DNA of 64,000 nt from Neobacillus cucumis (GCF_023715505.1 NZ_JAMBOH010000026.1:5692-69691), one strand, 5' to 3'. Positions 27,723 through 36,598 are shown, counted from the stretch's first letter. Made by a program: numbers and translations. The notes: generated from the letters alone by a model not told the origin.

Positions 27723-28457
27723 GTGGAATCCATTTTAAATCAGCTGTTTTGGATCTGGTCACTTATTTCTGTCCTGCCGGAATGGTTGCGCCTAGTTTTG
27801 GCTTTCTTTGTGCTCCTGCAGCTTGCAAGGCTGATTTTGTTGTACATTGTTCCACCCTTCTTAAACTTATTGTGCCGTTTGTTGAAAAAAATGCTTTATC
27901 TCATTTCTTATCCAATCATGGCACTTCTTTGCAAGATGCAAAGAAGCCGGAGAGAAGCAGGAAAGGCTGGCATAGCTGTTTGGATTAATTTCATTGAAGG
28001 ACTGTTTGCCTTGTTCGAAAGTTTTTTCAACAAAATGATTCAGCTCTTCATGAAACGGAAAAGGTATAAGAACAGGATTAAAAGATGGACCTTCTATTCT
28101 GCCACCTCTTTAGTGATTTTGCTTACTGCAGCAATCATGAACAATCCAAATGAGTGGTATACACAAAAATGGAAGAAAGCTGAGGTATGGTTAAACCAAG
28201 AACATGTGCATATACAAGCATCCGGGGCTTCCCCTGACCAGAAAGTATTAATTTTAAATAAGAAATATGAAGATGGCGGAAATATTCGTGAAGCTCCCAC
28301 ACTAACAGCGCCCCGGTTATACACTATTACAAATGAAGAAATAATGCACTTTTTGAATGAAGAACAAGTAGATTCCCAAGGAATTAAGTGGCTAAAAGTT
28401 CAAACCACAAACGGGATCGAAGGCTGGATTTCAGCCTTGATTGTCAGGGAAAAATAA
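27723..28457 (+). CDS. Membrane protein with C-terminal bacterial SH3 domain
   Basis: A 244-residue protein starting at GTG 27723 with aaaggag ten bases upstream. Residues 8-75 form two or three hydrophobic helices (WLRLVLAFFVLLQLARLILL onward). A strongly basic stretch (KRKRYKNRIKR) precedes a single transmembrane helix at about residues 118-137 (FYSATSLVILLTAAIM). The extracytoplasmic C-terminus is an SH3_3-type domain (NIREAPTLTAPRLY, KWLKVQTTNGIEGWISA), the fold that binds cell-wall peptides. Coupled to the upstream unknown gene, it probably forms a membrane complex. The function is unknown. Confidence 0.8.
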   Translation: MESILNQLFWIWSLISVLPEWLRLVLAFFVLLQLARLILLYIVPPFLNLLCRLLKKMLYLISYPIMALLCKMQRSRREAGKAGIAVWINFIEGLFALFESFFNKMIQLFMKRKRYKNRIKRWTFYSATSLVILLTAAIMNNPNEWYTQKWKKAEVWLNQEHVHIQASGASPDQKVLILNKKYEDGGNIREAPTLTAPRLYTITNEEIMHFLNEEQVDSQGIKWLKVQTTNGIEGWISALIVREK

Positions 28458-28464
28458 TAAATTT

Positions 28465-28528
28465 TGGCAGGACTGTGTGGGAATCGAACCCACCAGACCT
28501 TGCACACAAGTCTCAAGCAGTTTTGAAG
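28465..28528 (-). pseudogene. 3' half of a selenocysteine tRNA (selC fragment)
   Basis: Read on the minus strand, the fragment starts in a CTTCAAA anticodon loop (UCA anticodon). It has a long variable arm (GACTTG/CAAGGTC), a perfect T-arm GTGGG-TTCGATT-CCCAC, an eight-base acceptor 3' strand, discriminator G and an encoded CCA. The eight-base acceptor, long variable arm, G73 and UCA loop together point to tRNA-Sec. No pairing 5' acceptor strand, D-arm or matching anticodon 5' stem is present upstream, so only the 3' half exists. Such 3' halves are the usual footprint of integrase att sites. Confidence 0.75.
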
Positions 28529-28788
28529 TTAGAAGAACAGTATTATTTCAAATTATCTTCAATTATCATAAGTTATTGAGGACCCTTGCTATTAAAGGGT
28601 TTTGGGGGGATTTATGATTTTCCACTCTCAACGCACTTAACAGGGAATAATGGACAACTTTTTTCAGGAACACTTATAACCCATGACACCATTTTTTACC
28701 GTCAGGACTTAGGGGAAGAAAACGTGGGGTTTAACGACTATAATGGCTGGACTGTAATCCTGTCAATCTGCAAAGTAGGTGAAATTAT
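28529..28788. other. Gap with no recognisable gene
   Basis: Between the tRNA fragment and the Cdd1 gene no supported reading frame or repeat was found. A 68-codon frame at 28586-28792 has no ribosome site and no family resemblance. Confidence 0.6.
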
Positions 28789-29277
28789 ATGAAAATTTCT
28801 TCTCCCAAACTTCCATTAACACAAAAAGAAAAAGTACAATTAAAAACGTGTAAAATAAAATTAAAAGAGATACCCGGTATGGACATTTCACATTTATCCA
28901 AGTGTTTACAAACTTCTTTTGAACGAACTAAATACCTCCGTGGTCTTGCTCAATTCCAATTGATACCCTCTATCGGTCCCAAAGTCGCTCAACGAGTAAT
29001 TGATCTAGGTTATTATTCTCTTGAAGAGATTAAAAATGTGGATGGTGCTGATTTAATTAATCGTTTGGAAGCACTTTATGGATATTGGGAAGAACCTTGT
29101 GTGGAAGATTCTTTAAGATGTATTGTACATTATGCCAAACACCCTGGTAGCGAAAAAAATTGGTTTGATTTTACTGAAGAGCGTAAAAGATATCGTCAAG
29201 AATACGGATATCCAGTTGAAAGACCTCAGTTAGCTTGGCATGAAGTGAAAAAACCAACGATACAGAGTATGGCTTAA
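28789..29277 (+). CDS. Cdd1-family helix-hairpin-helix protein
   Basis: A 162-residue protein resembling the Cdd1 ('pathogenicity locus') family. The core has a helix-hairpin-helix DNA-binding motif, IPSIGPKVAQRVIDLGYYSL, followed by EEIKNVDGADLINRLEALYG and EPCVEDSLRCIVHYAKHPG. WFDFTEERKRYRQEYGYP is the usual end. The ribosome site (aggtga) is weak. Its last eight codons run into the dehydrogenase fragment at 29254, so the C-terminus is probably an artefact of a recombination junction. It may bind nucleic acid; no function is established. Confidence 0.75.
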   Translation: MKISSPKLPLTQKEKVQLKTCKIKLKEIPGMDISHLSKCLQTSFERTKYLRGLAQFQLIPSIGPKVAQRVIDLGYYSLEEIKNVDGADLINRLEALYGYWEEPCVEDSLRCIVHYAKHPGSEKNWFDFTEERKRYRQEYGYPVERPQLAWHEVKKPTIQSMA

Positions 29278-29515
29278 GTTCTGCAATTTTTACTAGAGAT
29301 TTAAAAAATGGGGAAAATCTTGCATTACAAATTGATAGCGGCATGACCCATATCAACGACCAGACGGTGAATGACGCACCAAATATTCCATTCGGGGGGA
29401 ATAAAGCGAGCGGATTAGGCCGATTTGGCAACCCATGGGTGGTAGAAGAATTCACAGTTACAAAATGGGTTTCCATCCAAACAAAATATCGCCAATATCC
29501 ATTTTGATCATTATA
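29254..29515 (+). pseudogene. 262-bp repeat, copy 2: orphan 3' fragment of aldehyde dehydrogenase
   Basis: This is an ungapped copy of 25640-25901 (about 95% identical by eye), covering the final 84 codons with the FGGNKASG arm and the stop. Most differences are third-position synonymous changes, so the fragment derives from a diverged but formerly functional paralogue or from another strain's allele. It lacks any start, cofactor site or catalytic residue. Confidence 0.9.
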
Positions 29516-29814
29516 GTTAAATAAGATTACTGGTATGAAAGACTGCTTCACCGGTTCCGCTTACGAACTGGCAATCTTATTATTCATGGCAATAGCAGAC
29601 CGCTTATATTATCTTGGCTCTAAGGGACTTATGCGGGGAATGCTTACCAAAGATCAATAGTGGAGCTCTCATGGTATACGAGTCATCAAGGTTAATTTCA
29701 ATTTTCAAAAGGTCAATCAGCAAATTACTGGATTGGCCTTTTGATTTATGAATTAAGTAGATCACTTAACCACCATTATATGTTATTAATTTATCAGATA
29801 TGGTTCCTTTAGCT
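29516..29814. other. Gap with a hairpin and no recognisable gene
   Basis: An inverted repeat at 29707-29742 (aaaaggtcaatc / gattggccttttgat) looks like a plus-strand terminator. A 41-codon frame at 29535-29660 (MKDCFTGSAYELAILLF at its start) has no ribosome site and was not recognised. Confidence 0.55.
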
Positions 29815-29918
29815 TTATAATCGGATTGTTATACCTCCGTTTATATTAAAAGTTAGCCCTTTAATGAAGTTCGCATCATCTGAACAAAGGAATACCACTC
29901 CACTTAAATCCGAAGACT
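29815..29918 (-). pseudogene. C-terminal remnant of a short-chain dehydrogenase (SDR)
   Basis: The minus strand just after the aldehyde dehydrogenase stop reads KSSDLSGVVFLCSDDANFI, then KGLTFNINGGITI and a stop. This is the standard C-terminus of SDR oxidoreductases (SGVVxFLxSDxAxFxxGxxxxVxGG). Only about 34 residues remain; the Rossmann and YxxxK catalytic part is gone. Confidence 0.75.
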
Positions 29919-31427
29919 TTATTCCATCATTATGTTTACTGTTTTCACTTGTGTATAACTCAGGATCTCGTCTAAACCTTCTTCAGAACCGATCCCACTA
30001 TCCTTAAATCCTTGATATGGGACCCCAAGAAAATGCCTTGAACTTCCATTAACCCAAATAAATCCTGCTTCAATTCGATCAATAGTCTCAAAAGCGGTAG
30101 GTAAATGGTTTGTCCAGATGGACGCAGTTAATCCGTAAGGAAGAGCATTCACTTGTCGAATCACATCCTCTTTTTCATTCCAACATATTAAGGATAAAAC
30201 AGGACCAAAAATCTCCTCTTTAAAAATTTTCATATCCTCAGTAACATTTGTAAAAACAGTTGGTTCTACAAAATGACCTTTCTGAAAAACTGACCCCTTA
30301 GGTTTTTCTCCCCCTACCACAAGCGTTGCACCTTGTTCTAACCCTGATTTAATATATCCCATTACTCTGTCAAATTGTGGCTGTGAGACAAGGCATCCCA
30401 TTTCAGTTTCCGGATCGATGGGCAATCCTAACTTGATTTGCCCCACTCTTTTAATTAATCTCTCAATGAATTCATCATAAATGTCTTCATGTAAAAATAA
30501 TCTTGATGTTGAACCACATGACTGGCCTTGACACCACATAAAGTTCATTCCCCCAACCGCACCTTCTACCGCTTTTTCTATATCAGCATCAGGATAAACA
30601 ATCATGGCATTTTTTCCGCCCAATTCCAAAGACACATGTTTAATCGCAACATCAGCAGATGACTTTAAAATCGCTTTCCCCGTCCCTACACTTCCAATTA
30701 GTGCTATACGCTTAACAGCAGGGTGACAAACAAGTGCATTACCAGTAATTGGACCATCCCCGGTTAAGATATTAACCACTCCTGGTGGAAGGATAGACTG
30801 ACAAATCTCTGCAAAAAGAAGGGATGAGAGTGGAGATTGATCAGGAGCTTTTAATACAACCGTGTTTCCTGCAATTAAAGGAGCAACAATTTTTTCTGCT
30901 GTAAACATAATCGGGTGATTGAAGGGGATAATTTTTCCAATGACCCCATATGGTTCTCGACGAGTAAGATGCCAGTTTATTCCAGAAGATGGGATGGTCT
31001 CACCTTTTAATTCAGTAACCATACCAATGACATACTCCATCATATCTACTGCACTAAATACATCTGAAAGCATTGCGGTAACTGGGTTTCCTCCATTAAC
31101 TGCATCAAGAACAGCATATTGTTGAGCCCTTTTCTTAAATTCTTTAACCAATGTTTTTAACATCTTCGCCCGATCAAGTGGAGGTGTTTTCCGCCAAAAT
31201 TCAAAAGCTTTTTTAGCGGAATCGACCGCTGCATGAACATCTACGCTTTGAGCAAATGGGACAGAACCAAGGAGTTCCCCTGTTGAAGGACTATAAGTTT
31301 CATATGTTTCACCGCCTTGTGCACCTACTAATTGACCTCCTATTAGCATCCGATACTCCCTTTGTAAAAGCTTGTTTTTAAGATCTTCCCATTCTGCTTT
31401 ATCTATCGTTTCTCCTAATGTACTCAT
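29919..31427 (-). CDS. Aldehyde dehydrogenase family protein
   Basis: A 502-residue NAD(P)-dependent aldehyde dehydrogenase, distinct from the one at 24433. It has GKIIPFNHPIMFTAEKI, the cofactor loop IALIGSVGTGKAIL, catalytic Glu in VSLELGGKNAMIV, catalytic Cys in WCQGQSCGSTSRLFL, and EEIFGPVLSLICW. A taggagg site precedes the ATG. It is divergent from a LysR gene, which probably regulates it. Its former downstream partner was a short-chain dehydrogenase of which only the tail survives. Its role may be oxidation of an aromatic or aliphatic aldehyde. Confidence 0.92.
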   Translation of the reverse strand: MSTLGETIDKAEWEDLKNKLLQREYRMLIGGQLVGAQGGETYETYSPSTGELLGSVPFAQSVDVHAAVDSAKKAFEFWRKTPPLDRAKMLKTLVKEFKKRAQQYAVLDAVNGGNPVTAMLSDVFSAVDMMEYVIGMVTELKGETIPSSGINWHLTRREPYGVIGKIIPFNHPIMFTAEKIVAPLIAGNTVVLKAPDQSPLSSLLFAEICQSILPPGVVNILTGDGPITGNALVCHPAVKRIALIGSVGTGKAILKSSADVAIKHVSLELGGKNAMIVYPDADIEKAVEGAVGGMNFMWCQGQSCGSTSRLFLHEDIYDEFIERLIKRVGQIKLGLPIDPETEMGCLVSQPQFDRVMGYIKSGLEQGATLVVGGEKPKGSVFQKGHFVEPTVFTNVTEDMKIFKEEIFGPVLSLICWNEKEDVIRQVNALPYGLTASIWTNHLPTAFETIDRIEAGFIWVNGSSRHFLGVPYQGFKDSGIGSEEGLDEILSYTQVKTVNIMME

Positions 31428-31675
31428 ATTTTCCTCCTACTAGATTGCTGTGTTTTAACTGTTTTAAAAAGCAGCAATTATTTACTTTTAAGTGTGAAAA
31501 AAAGCTAATTTATATTTCAAATATTAAAAATATTTGAAATATAAATGGTACTCTACTTTAATTTCAGATATAATACAAATATCAATTTATTGTTAAACAT
31601 ATTTATATTTATTTATAACCTACAAGATCTTACTCTAAGTCTAATAGAAAATAAATATTGGGAGATGAAGCTATA

Positions 31676-32611
31676 TTGGACATGCCTTTAAATCTGCATC
31701 AATTACAATTGTTTTGTTGTGTAGTTGAACATCGCAGTTATTCTCAAGCGGCCAGAAGTCTACATATGACACAACCAGCTTTAAGTCTACAAATAAAATC
31801 CCTGGAAGAAAGATTGGGTGCTAAGTTATTTGTTAGAAAAGGAAACAATATTGAGCTAACTAGTGTTGGTATACATGTGGCGCAGTATGCGTCAAATTTA
31901 CTTAGCCTTGACAAAAGATTACGTTCATCCGTTAAAGAACTAGTGTCCGGAGAAACTGGAGAAATTGCCATTGGCAGTAATCGCCCCTTTGGACGTTATA
32001 TACTACCTAAATTCATCCTAAAATTTATACAGCAATACCCTTCTGTTGAATTATCTACTACCTATGATAATACAGAAAAAATTTCTCGTTATGTGTTGGA
32101 CGAGAAAGTAAATGTTGGTTTTGGCGTTTGGTCAAAGGATCAAACCATTCCATCTGACTTTAAAAAATACCTAATTCGGAAGGATTACTGGACATTAGTT
32201 TGTGCTGGAGGATCCCAGTGGGCAACATGGCATGGAACAGTTCAGGATGTGTTACAAAAAGCCCCTCTGGTTGGTTCCTTGCCAAGGACCTCTCATGGAG
32301 AAATTATCAAAAACGAACTTCGCAAGCTTGGATTGGATACAAATGAATATAAATTCAATATGCGCCTTGATGATATCGAATCAATCAAAATGGCCGTTAT
32401 CTCCCAATTAGGTATTGCCTTCCTGCCGCGAATAACGATTGATAGGGAATTATCAAACGGAGAATTAGTACCAGTCCCATTAATTCAGGAATACCTTCCA
32501 GCTCTAGATTATTATTTAATAATAAAAGAAGGAGCTTATATTTCCCCTACAATGGAGAATTTTATAAATTATATTTTAGAAGAAACAAAAGAGATAAATC
32601 ACCAACTTTAA
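31676..32611 (+). CDS. LysR family transcriptional regulator
   Basis: A 311-residue regulator. TTG 31676 is preferred as start (gggag ten bases upstream); ATG 31682 is possible. The DNA-binding domain is YSQAARSLHMTQPALSLQI with EERLGAKLFVRKG. The effector domain starts near GEIAIGSNRPFGRY. It is divergent from the aldehyde dehydrogenase (248 bp, AT-rich) and converges on the EamA gene. It probably senses the organic acid or aldehyde handled by the module. Confidence 0.9.
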   Translation: MDMPLNLHQLQLFCCVVEHRSYSQAARSLHMTQPALSLQIKSLEERLGAKLFVRKGNNIELTSVGIHVAQYASNLLSLDKRLRSSVKELVSGETGEIAIGSNRPFGRYILPKFILKFIQQYPSVELSTTYDNTEKISRYVLDEKVNVGFGVWSKDQTIPSDFKKYLIRKDYWTLVCAGGSQWATWHGTVQDVLQKAPLVGSLPRTSHGEIIKNELRKLGLDTNEYKFNMRLDDIESIKMAVISQLGIAFLPRITIDRELSNGELVPVPLIQEYLPALDYYLIIKEGAYISPTMENFINYILEETKEINHQL

Positions 32612-32627
32612 ACCTATAAAAAATGAT

Positions 32628-33572
32628 TTAAACCAAAATGATGAAACATATACCTGTAAGTACTAAAATAGTCCCAAGCAGCGTCCGGTAGGTAATACCT
32701 TCTTGATTTTTGAAGAGAAAAAAACTAATTGGTGTCACAATAACTGGTGTAGACATGGTAATAAGATTTGCAATTGATATAGGAATATATCGCATGGACG
32801 CAATCACGGAGATTTGTGCAGAAATTGTTATTATACCGCTAGCGACATACAATAATACGCCCCTTGGGTCAGACTTTTTAATCTGGCCCAAAAAAGAATG
32901 GGCACTTTTATTGGTCATCGAAAACAGTATCAGCCCTAACACTGCCCCAAAGATACTTCCTAGAATTGGTTCATTCCAGTTTTTAATGGCTGCACCTCTA
33001 AGAACGTTTCCAATCGCATAAGAAAGTGAACTCAGAAAAGCAAGTAATATTCCTGATTTTATTAGCCCAATAATGGAAGATTGCCTTGACGGTTGCATCA
33101 TTAAATTTTCTTTACTTGCTGCAATCTCTCTTTTTGCTGAATTTTTCGCAACATATGAAACTAAGAACAAACCACATAATATAACACCAACTGAAAGCAA
33201 ATCCACCCAACTTAGTTTCTCGCCCATGAATAGCCATGCAATAATTGTTGTAAACATAGGATTACTTACTTGAAATGTACTTGCACGCGAGGGACCTAAC
33301 CTATCAATCGTTTCAAAGAAAAACCAACGCCCCATATAGGTACTGAAAAACCCCGCAGTTAAAAACAATAAAAATCCCTTAGTATGCCAATCAAACTGGC
33401 CTTCCTTAAAAAAAAGCAATTGGATTAAAAATAAACCTGCAGCAAAAAGAACATTTACCCATACAGAAATAAGAAATCCAATATTAATATCTAGTCGAGC
33501 AATTGCTAACTTCGTCAAAATAATGTTAGAAGAAAATAAAACTAAAGCAAGTAACGCCAACGTTTCTCCCAT
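32628..33572 (-). CDS. EamA/DMT family transporter
   Basis: A 314-residue membrane protein of ten hydrophobic helices in two EamA repeats. The first repeat runs from LALLALVLFSSNIILTKLAI; the second includes GILLAFLSSLSYAIGNVL and STPVIVTPISFFLFKNQEGI. The latter is the conserved Pro-containing segment seen at the equivalent place in repeat one (RASTFQVSNPMFTTIIAW). The family exports or exchanges metabolites and amino acids; no substrate can be assigned. It is last in the minus-strand aromatic module, but a 12-bp inverted repeat (33671-33704) separates it from the TPP gene, so it may be transcribed separately. Confidence 0.85.
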   Translation of the reverse strand: MGETLALLALVLFSSNIILTKLAIARLDINIGFLISVWVNVLFAAGLFLIQLLFFKEGQFDWHTKGFLLFLTAGFFSTYMGRWFFFETIDRLGPSRASTFQVSNPMFTTIIAWLFMGEKLSWVDLLSVGVILCGLFLVSYVAKNSAKREIAASKENLMMQPSRQSSIIGLIKSGILLAFLSSLSYAIGNVLRGAAIKNWNEPILGSIFGAVLGLILFSMTNKSAHSFLGQIKKSDPRGVLLYVASGIITISAQISVIASMRYIPISIANLITMSTPVIVTPISFFLFKNQEGITYRTLLGTILVLTGICFIILV

Positions 33573-33670
33573 TCAAATTTACCTCATCTCTATTTATTCT
33601 TAATCTTGAATACTCTTTCCATAATTGCAATTCCCCCCTTACGCTAGGAATATTTCCTATTTCAAGAAAT

Positions 33671-33704
33671 CGACGTTTAACTCTCTGTATATAGTTAAAC
33701 GTCG
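33671..33704. terminator. Inverted repeat between TPP-enzyme and EamA genes
   Basis: cgacgtttaact and agttaaacgtcg form a 12-bp perfect stem with a ten-base loop. T-tracts are weak on both strands. It could be a terminator for the TPP-enzyme operon or an operator ahead of EamA. Confidence 0.55.
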
Positions 33705-33814
33705 AGTCTACTAAAGTTATTTCTTAATTCATTTTTGATAGAAACATACAAAACAATTTTCTCAGTGTTTGTTAGTTTAATTATTGTTTCATTACCTTTA
33801 TCCTGATATCCAAA

Positions 33815-35461
33815 CTACCTAGCAGTGGCCGGTATCGCATCTGGAGGCAGCCCTTCCCACTGATCCTGAATGATATCAATGATTGCAGGTTTTCCTGAAG
33901 CGATTGCTCGATTTATTGCTCCATCTAATTGTTCGGCAGATTCTACCCGCTCGCCGTAAGCACCTAGTAAACGTGCAAATTCAGCAAAGTCAATATTATT
34001 GTAATGAATCCCTATATGTCGTCCATCATGAGCTGTTTTTTGCCTATCCCGTGTATTACCATAACAGAAATTATTTAAGACAATATTGACAACTGGAATA
34101 TTCTCTCGGACTGCGGTCTCTAAATCTTGAGCCACCATCCAAAATGCTCCATCTCCTGTGACGCTTAAAACGATCCTTTCAGGATTAGCAAGCTTAATCC
34201 CCATGGATGCAGGAAATCCCCACCCCATGGATCCACCTGCGGCTGCATAAAAGTTTCCTGGTTTAAATTTTCCATATCGAGTAAGCCATGGTCCGAAGGT
34301 AGCTGCATCTTCCACTATTATGACATCTTTTTCGTTCATTAAACGGTTTATAGATTCGAGAACAGAAATGGAAGAAACAGGACAATCGGTAACCAACTCT
34401 GGTAACTTCGTCTCTTCTAGATATTTAGGTAAATACTTATTGAAGTTTGCCCGGTCAACTAAATTTTCTGTATAGCTAGCCAACTGGTCAATGATTACTT
34501 TCATGGTCTCCTTTGCATCCCCCAATAAACTTACCTCAGGGATGTAGATCTTCCCTATTTCATTTTCATCAATATCAATATGAATCAATTTTGTTTTATT
34601 TGATATTGATGTCCATCTATTTGTTGAAAACTCCGAAAAATGCATGCCTACAGCGAAAATAACATCAGCCTCTTTTATTAGTTCCCAACTGGAAGGGGCA
34701 CATCCAGGTCCCACATTTCCAAAATAAAGGGAATGATTATTCGGAAATACATTCGGTTTTCTCCAAGTGGTTATTACAGGGATGGCAAGCTGCTCTGCCA
34801 ACTGAATCAACTCATTTGTCCCATTTGAAATCGCTACCCCACCTCCTGCAATGATCACAGGATCCTTGGCGTCTTTAAGTATTTCAACCGCTCGTTTGAT
34901 ACCGTTTACATCAATAACACGATGATTTAATCGATGAACAGGCCTGAACGAGAATTCTTTTATTTCACTAATTTGAACATCAAGCGGAATTGAAATAGCT
35001 ACAGGCCTTGGTCTGCCTGAAAGTGCTGTTTTTATCCCTCTTTGAAGTAATTCCGGAATTCTGGGCGTTTGGTGGATTTCAATTGACCATTTTGTGATAG
35101 GTTCAAAAAATTTAACAAGATCCATTTCTTCAAAGGCATCTCGATAGTAAATTTCATCCGAAACTTGCCCTATTATTGCTAAGATAGGAACTGACTCTGC
35201 GTATGCATTATGAATGCCGATGGTTAGGTTTGCTGCACCGGGGCCTCTTGAAGCCATACAGACACCAATTGTTCCTGTTGATCTTGCAAATCCATCCGCC
35301 ATGAACGCAGCTATTTGTTCATGACGGACTGATATATAGCGGATCTCATCATTATCATATAAAGCATCAATTAAATGCATGATTGTCGTGCCTGGTAAAC
35401 CAAAAGCATATTTTATTCCTTCACGTTGCAGTGTTTCAATGACTGCCTGAGCACCATTCAT
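33815..35461 (-). CDS. Thiamine-diphosphate-dependent enzyme (acetolactate synthase-like)
   Basis: A 548-residue TPP enzyme with PYR domain (GLPGTTIMHLIDALY, catalytic Glu in VRHEQIAAFMADGFAR, CMASRGPGAANL), central domain (VIIAGGGVAISNG) and PP domain (VTGDGAFWMVAQDLET through LNNFCYGNTR). The length and motifs match the large subunit of acetolactate synthase, but no small subunit or other ilv gene is nearby. A catabolic carboligase or 2-oxoacid decarboxylase is more likely. It follows the TAXI solute-binding protein gene by 72 bp in the aromatic-acid module and differs clearly from the TPP enzyme at 21378. Confidence 0.87.
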   Translation of the reverse strand: MNGAQAVIETLQREGIKYAFGLPGTTIMHLIDALYDNDEIRYISVRHEQIAAFMADGFARSTGTIGVCMASRGPGAANLTIGIHNAYAESVPILAIIGQVSDEIYYRDAFEEMDLVKFFEPITKWSIEIHQTPRIPELLQRGIKTALSGRPRPVAISIPLDVQISEIKEFSFRPVHRLNHRVIDVNGIKRAVEILKDAKDPVIIAGGGVAISNGTNELIQLAEQLAIPVITTWRKPNVFPNNHSLYFGNVGPGCAPSSWELIKEADVIFAVGMHFSEFSTNRWTSISNKTKLIHIDIDENEIGKIYIPEVSLLGDAKETMKVIIDQLASYTENLVDRANFNKYLPKYLEETKLPELVTDCPVSSISVLESINRLMNEKDVIIVEDAATFGPWLTRYGKFKPGNFYAAAGGSMGWGFPASMGIKLANPERIVLSVTGDGAFWMVAQDLETAVRENIPVVNIVLNNFCYGNTRDRQKTAHDGRHIGIHYNNIDFAEFARLLGAYGERVESAEQLDGAINRAIASGKPAIIDIIQDQWEGLPPDAIPATAR

Positions 35462-35533
35462 ATTTTTACTCCCTCAGTGTTATCTCTATTGTTCGACAGA
35501 TCAGACTTTTTTTTTATTTTTTCCAAGCAATGC

Positions 35534-36553
35534 TTACTTTTTCAATATTCCTGCTTCCTTGTAGAACTTTTCTGCACCTGGATGCATCGGAGCTCCCTGT
35601 ACATCTGCAATTGTGTCTTTCGTTACCGCTTCAAAAGACTTGTGCACCGTGTAAAGGTAATCAAGATGTTCATATATTGCCTTAGTTACTTTATACACTA
35701 CATCATCTGGTACATCTGCACTGGTAACCAAAATCGTGTCAACTGCTGCTGTAGGTATATCCTTTTTTACAAATGGATATGTACCAGCCTTTATGGTATA
35801 TGGTTTGGCGGCAAGTTCTTTTTCCATTGCTTTAATTGCTTTATCAGATAGAGGTAATATTTTCATTGGCTTACTTGTATTCAATTCAATTAAGTTACCT
35901 GCAGGTGTTGGAAGTGGTGATAATGATCCATCCATCTTGTTATCTTTAATCTGATCATTGGCTTTTGAAACGGCTAAATACTGAATCTTTCCCCCGTTCT
36001 TTTCAATTTGTTCATAGCTGCTTCCATAGCTTTTAAAAACAACGCGGTTGGATATTTCCATTGGGGAATTTTTTGTATTTACAGCCGCTACCAATGGCAT
36101 CTTTTCTTTTACAATTTGTTCGATTGATGATATTCCTGAATCTTCACTAACTGCGAAATGGTATGGCATGGAATGTAGATAGGCAACTGTTCGCACTTTA
36201 TCCATTTTAGATGTGTAAGGCTTCTCCCCTTTATATGCCCATTTTGCTGCCGATGCACTGACAATTCCAAATTCTGCTTGACCTGTCATAACTGTCATGA
36301 TATTCGCACCATCCTGACCAGGTTGATACGTAAAGGTTGAATTAGGATAAGAACGTTTAATTGATTCGCCTAATCCCTCACCAATTGTGCTCCATAGGCC
36401 ACCAGCCGATCCACCAGCGATGGTTACCTTAATATCTCCTTTACTACTAGTCTTTGCTTTTGAAGAGACTTCCTTTGTTGGCTTTCCTCCACATCCTGCT
36501 AAAACTAGTATTAAAACTAGTAGAATGCTGACAAATTGATAGAATTTTTTCAT
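35534..36553 (-). CDS. TAXI family TRAP transporter solute-binding lipoprotein
   Basis: A 339-residue lipoprotein. The start at 36553 is preferred over 36562, because the latter ATG is too close to agggg. The signal peptide FYQFVSILLVLILVLAGCGG has a lipobox LAGC, so the mature protein is anchored outside the membrane. The binding-fold opening TIAGGSAGGLWSTIGEGLG and GQAEFGIVSASAAKWAY identify the TAXI type, which binds small carboxylates. It pairs with the fused permease 45 bp upstream and delivers an organic acid to it. Confidence 0.9.
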   Translation of the reverse strand: MKKFYQFVSILLVLILVLAGCGGKPTKEVSSKAKTSSKGDIKVTIAGGSAGGLWSTIGEGLGESIKRSYPNSTFTYQPGQDGANIMTVMTGQAEFGIVSASAAKWAYKGEKPYTSKMDKVRTVAYLHSMPYHFAVSEDSGISSIEQIVKEKMPLVAAVNTKNSPMEISNRVVFKSYGSSYEQIEKNGGKIQYLAVSKANDQIKDNKMDGSLSPLPTPAGNLIELNTSKPMKILPLSDKAIKAMEKELAAKPYTIKAGTYPFVKKDIPTAAVDTILVTSADVPDDVVYKVTKAIYEHLDYLYTVHKSFEAVTKDTIADVQGAPMHPGAEKFYKEAGILKK

Positions 36554-36598
36554 TCTTTTCATTTCCCCTTTGTTTGTTATGTTTAAACTTTTCCTAAT

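Noticed and set aside
28586..28792. 68-codon frame between the tRNA fragment and the Cdd1 gene, considered as an integrase remnant
   Set aside because: No HxxR/Y recombinase motif, no ribosome site and no recognisable family.
33815..35461. Biosynthetic acetolactate synthase (ilvB)
   Set aside because: There is no ilvN or other branched-chain gene nearby, and the gene sits in a catabolic operon, so only a general TPP-enzyme call is made.
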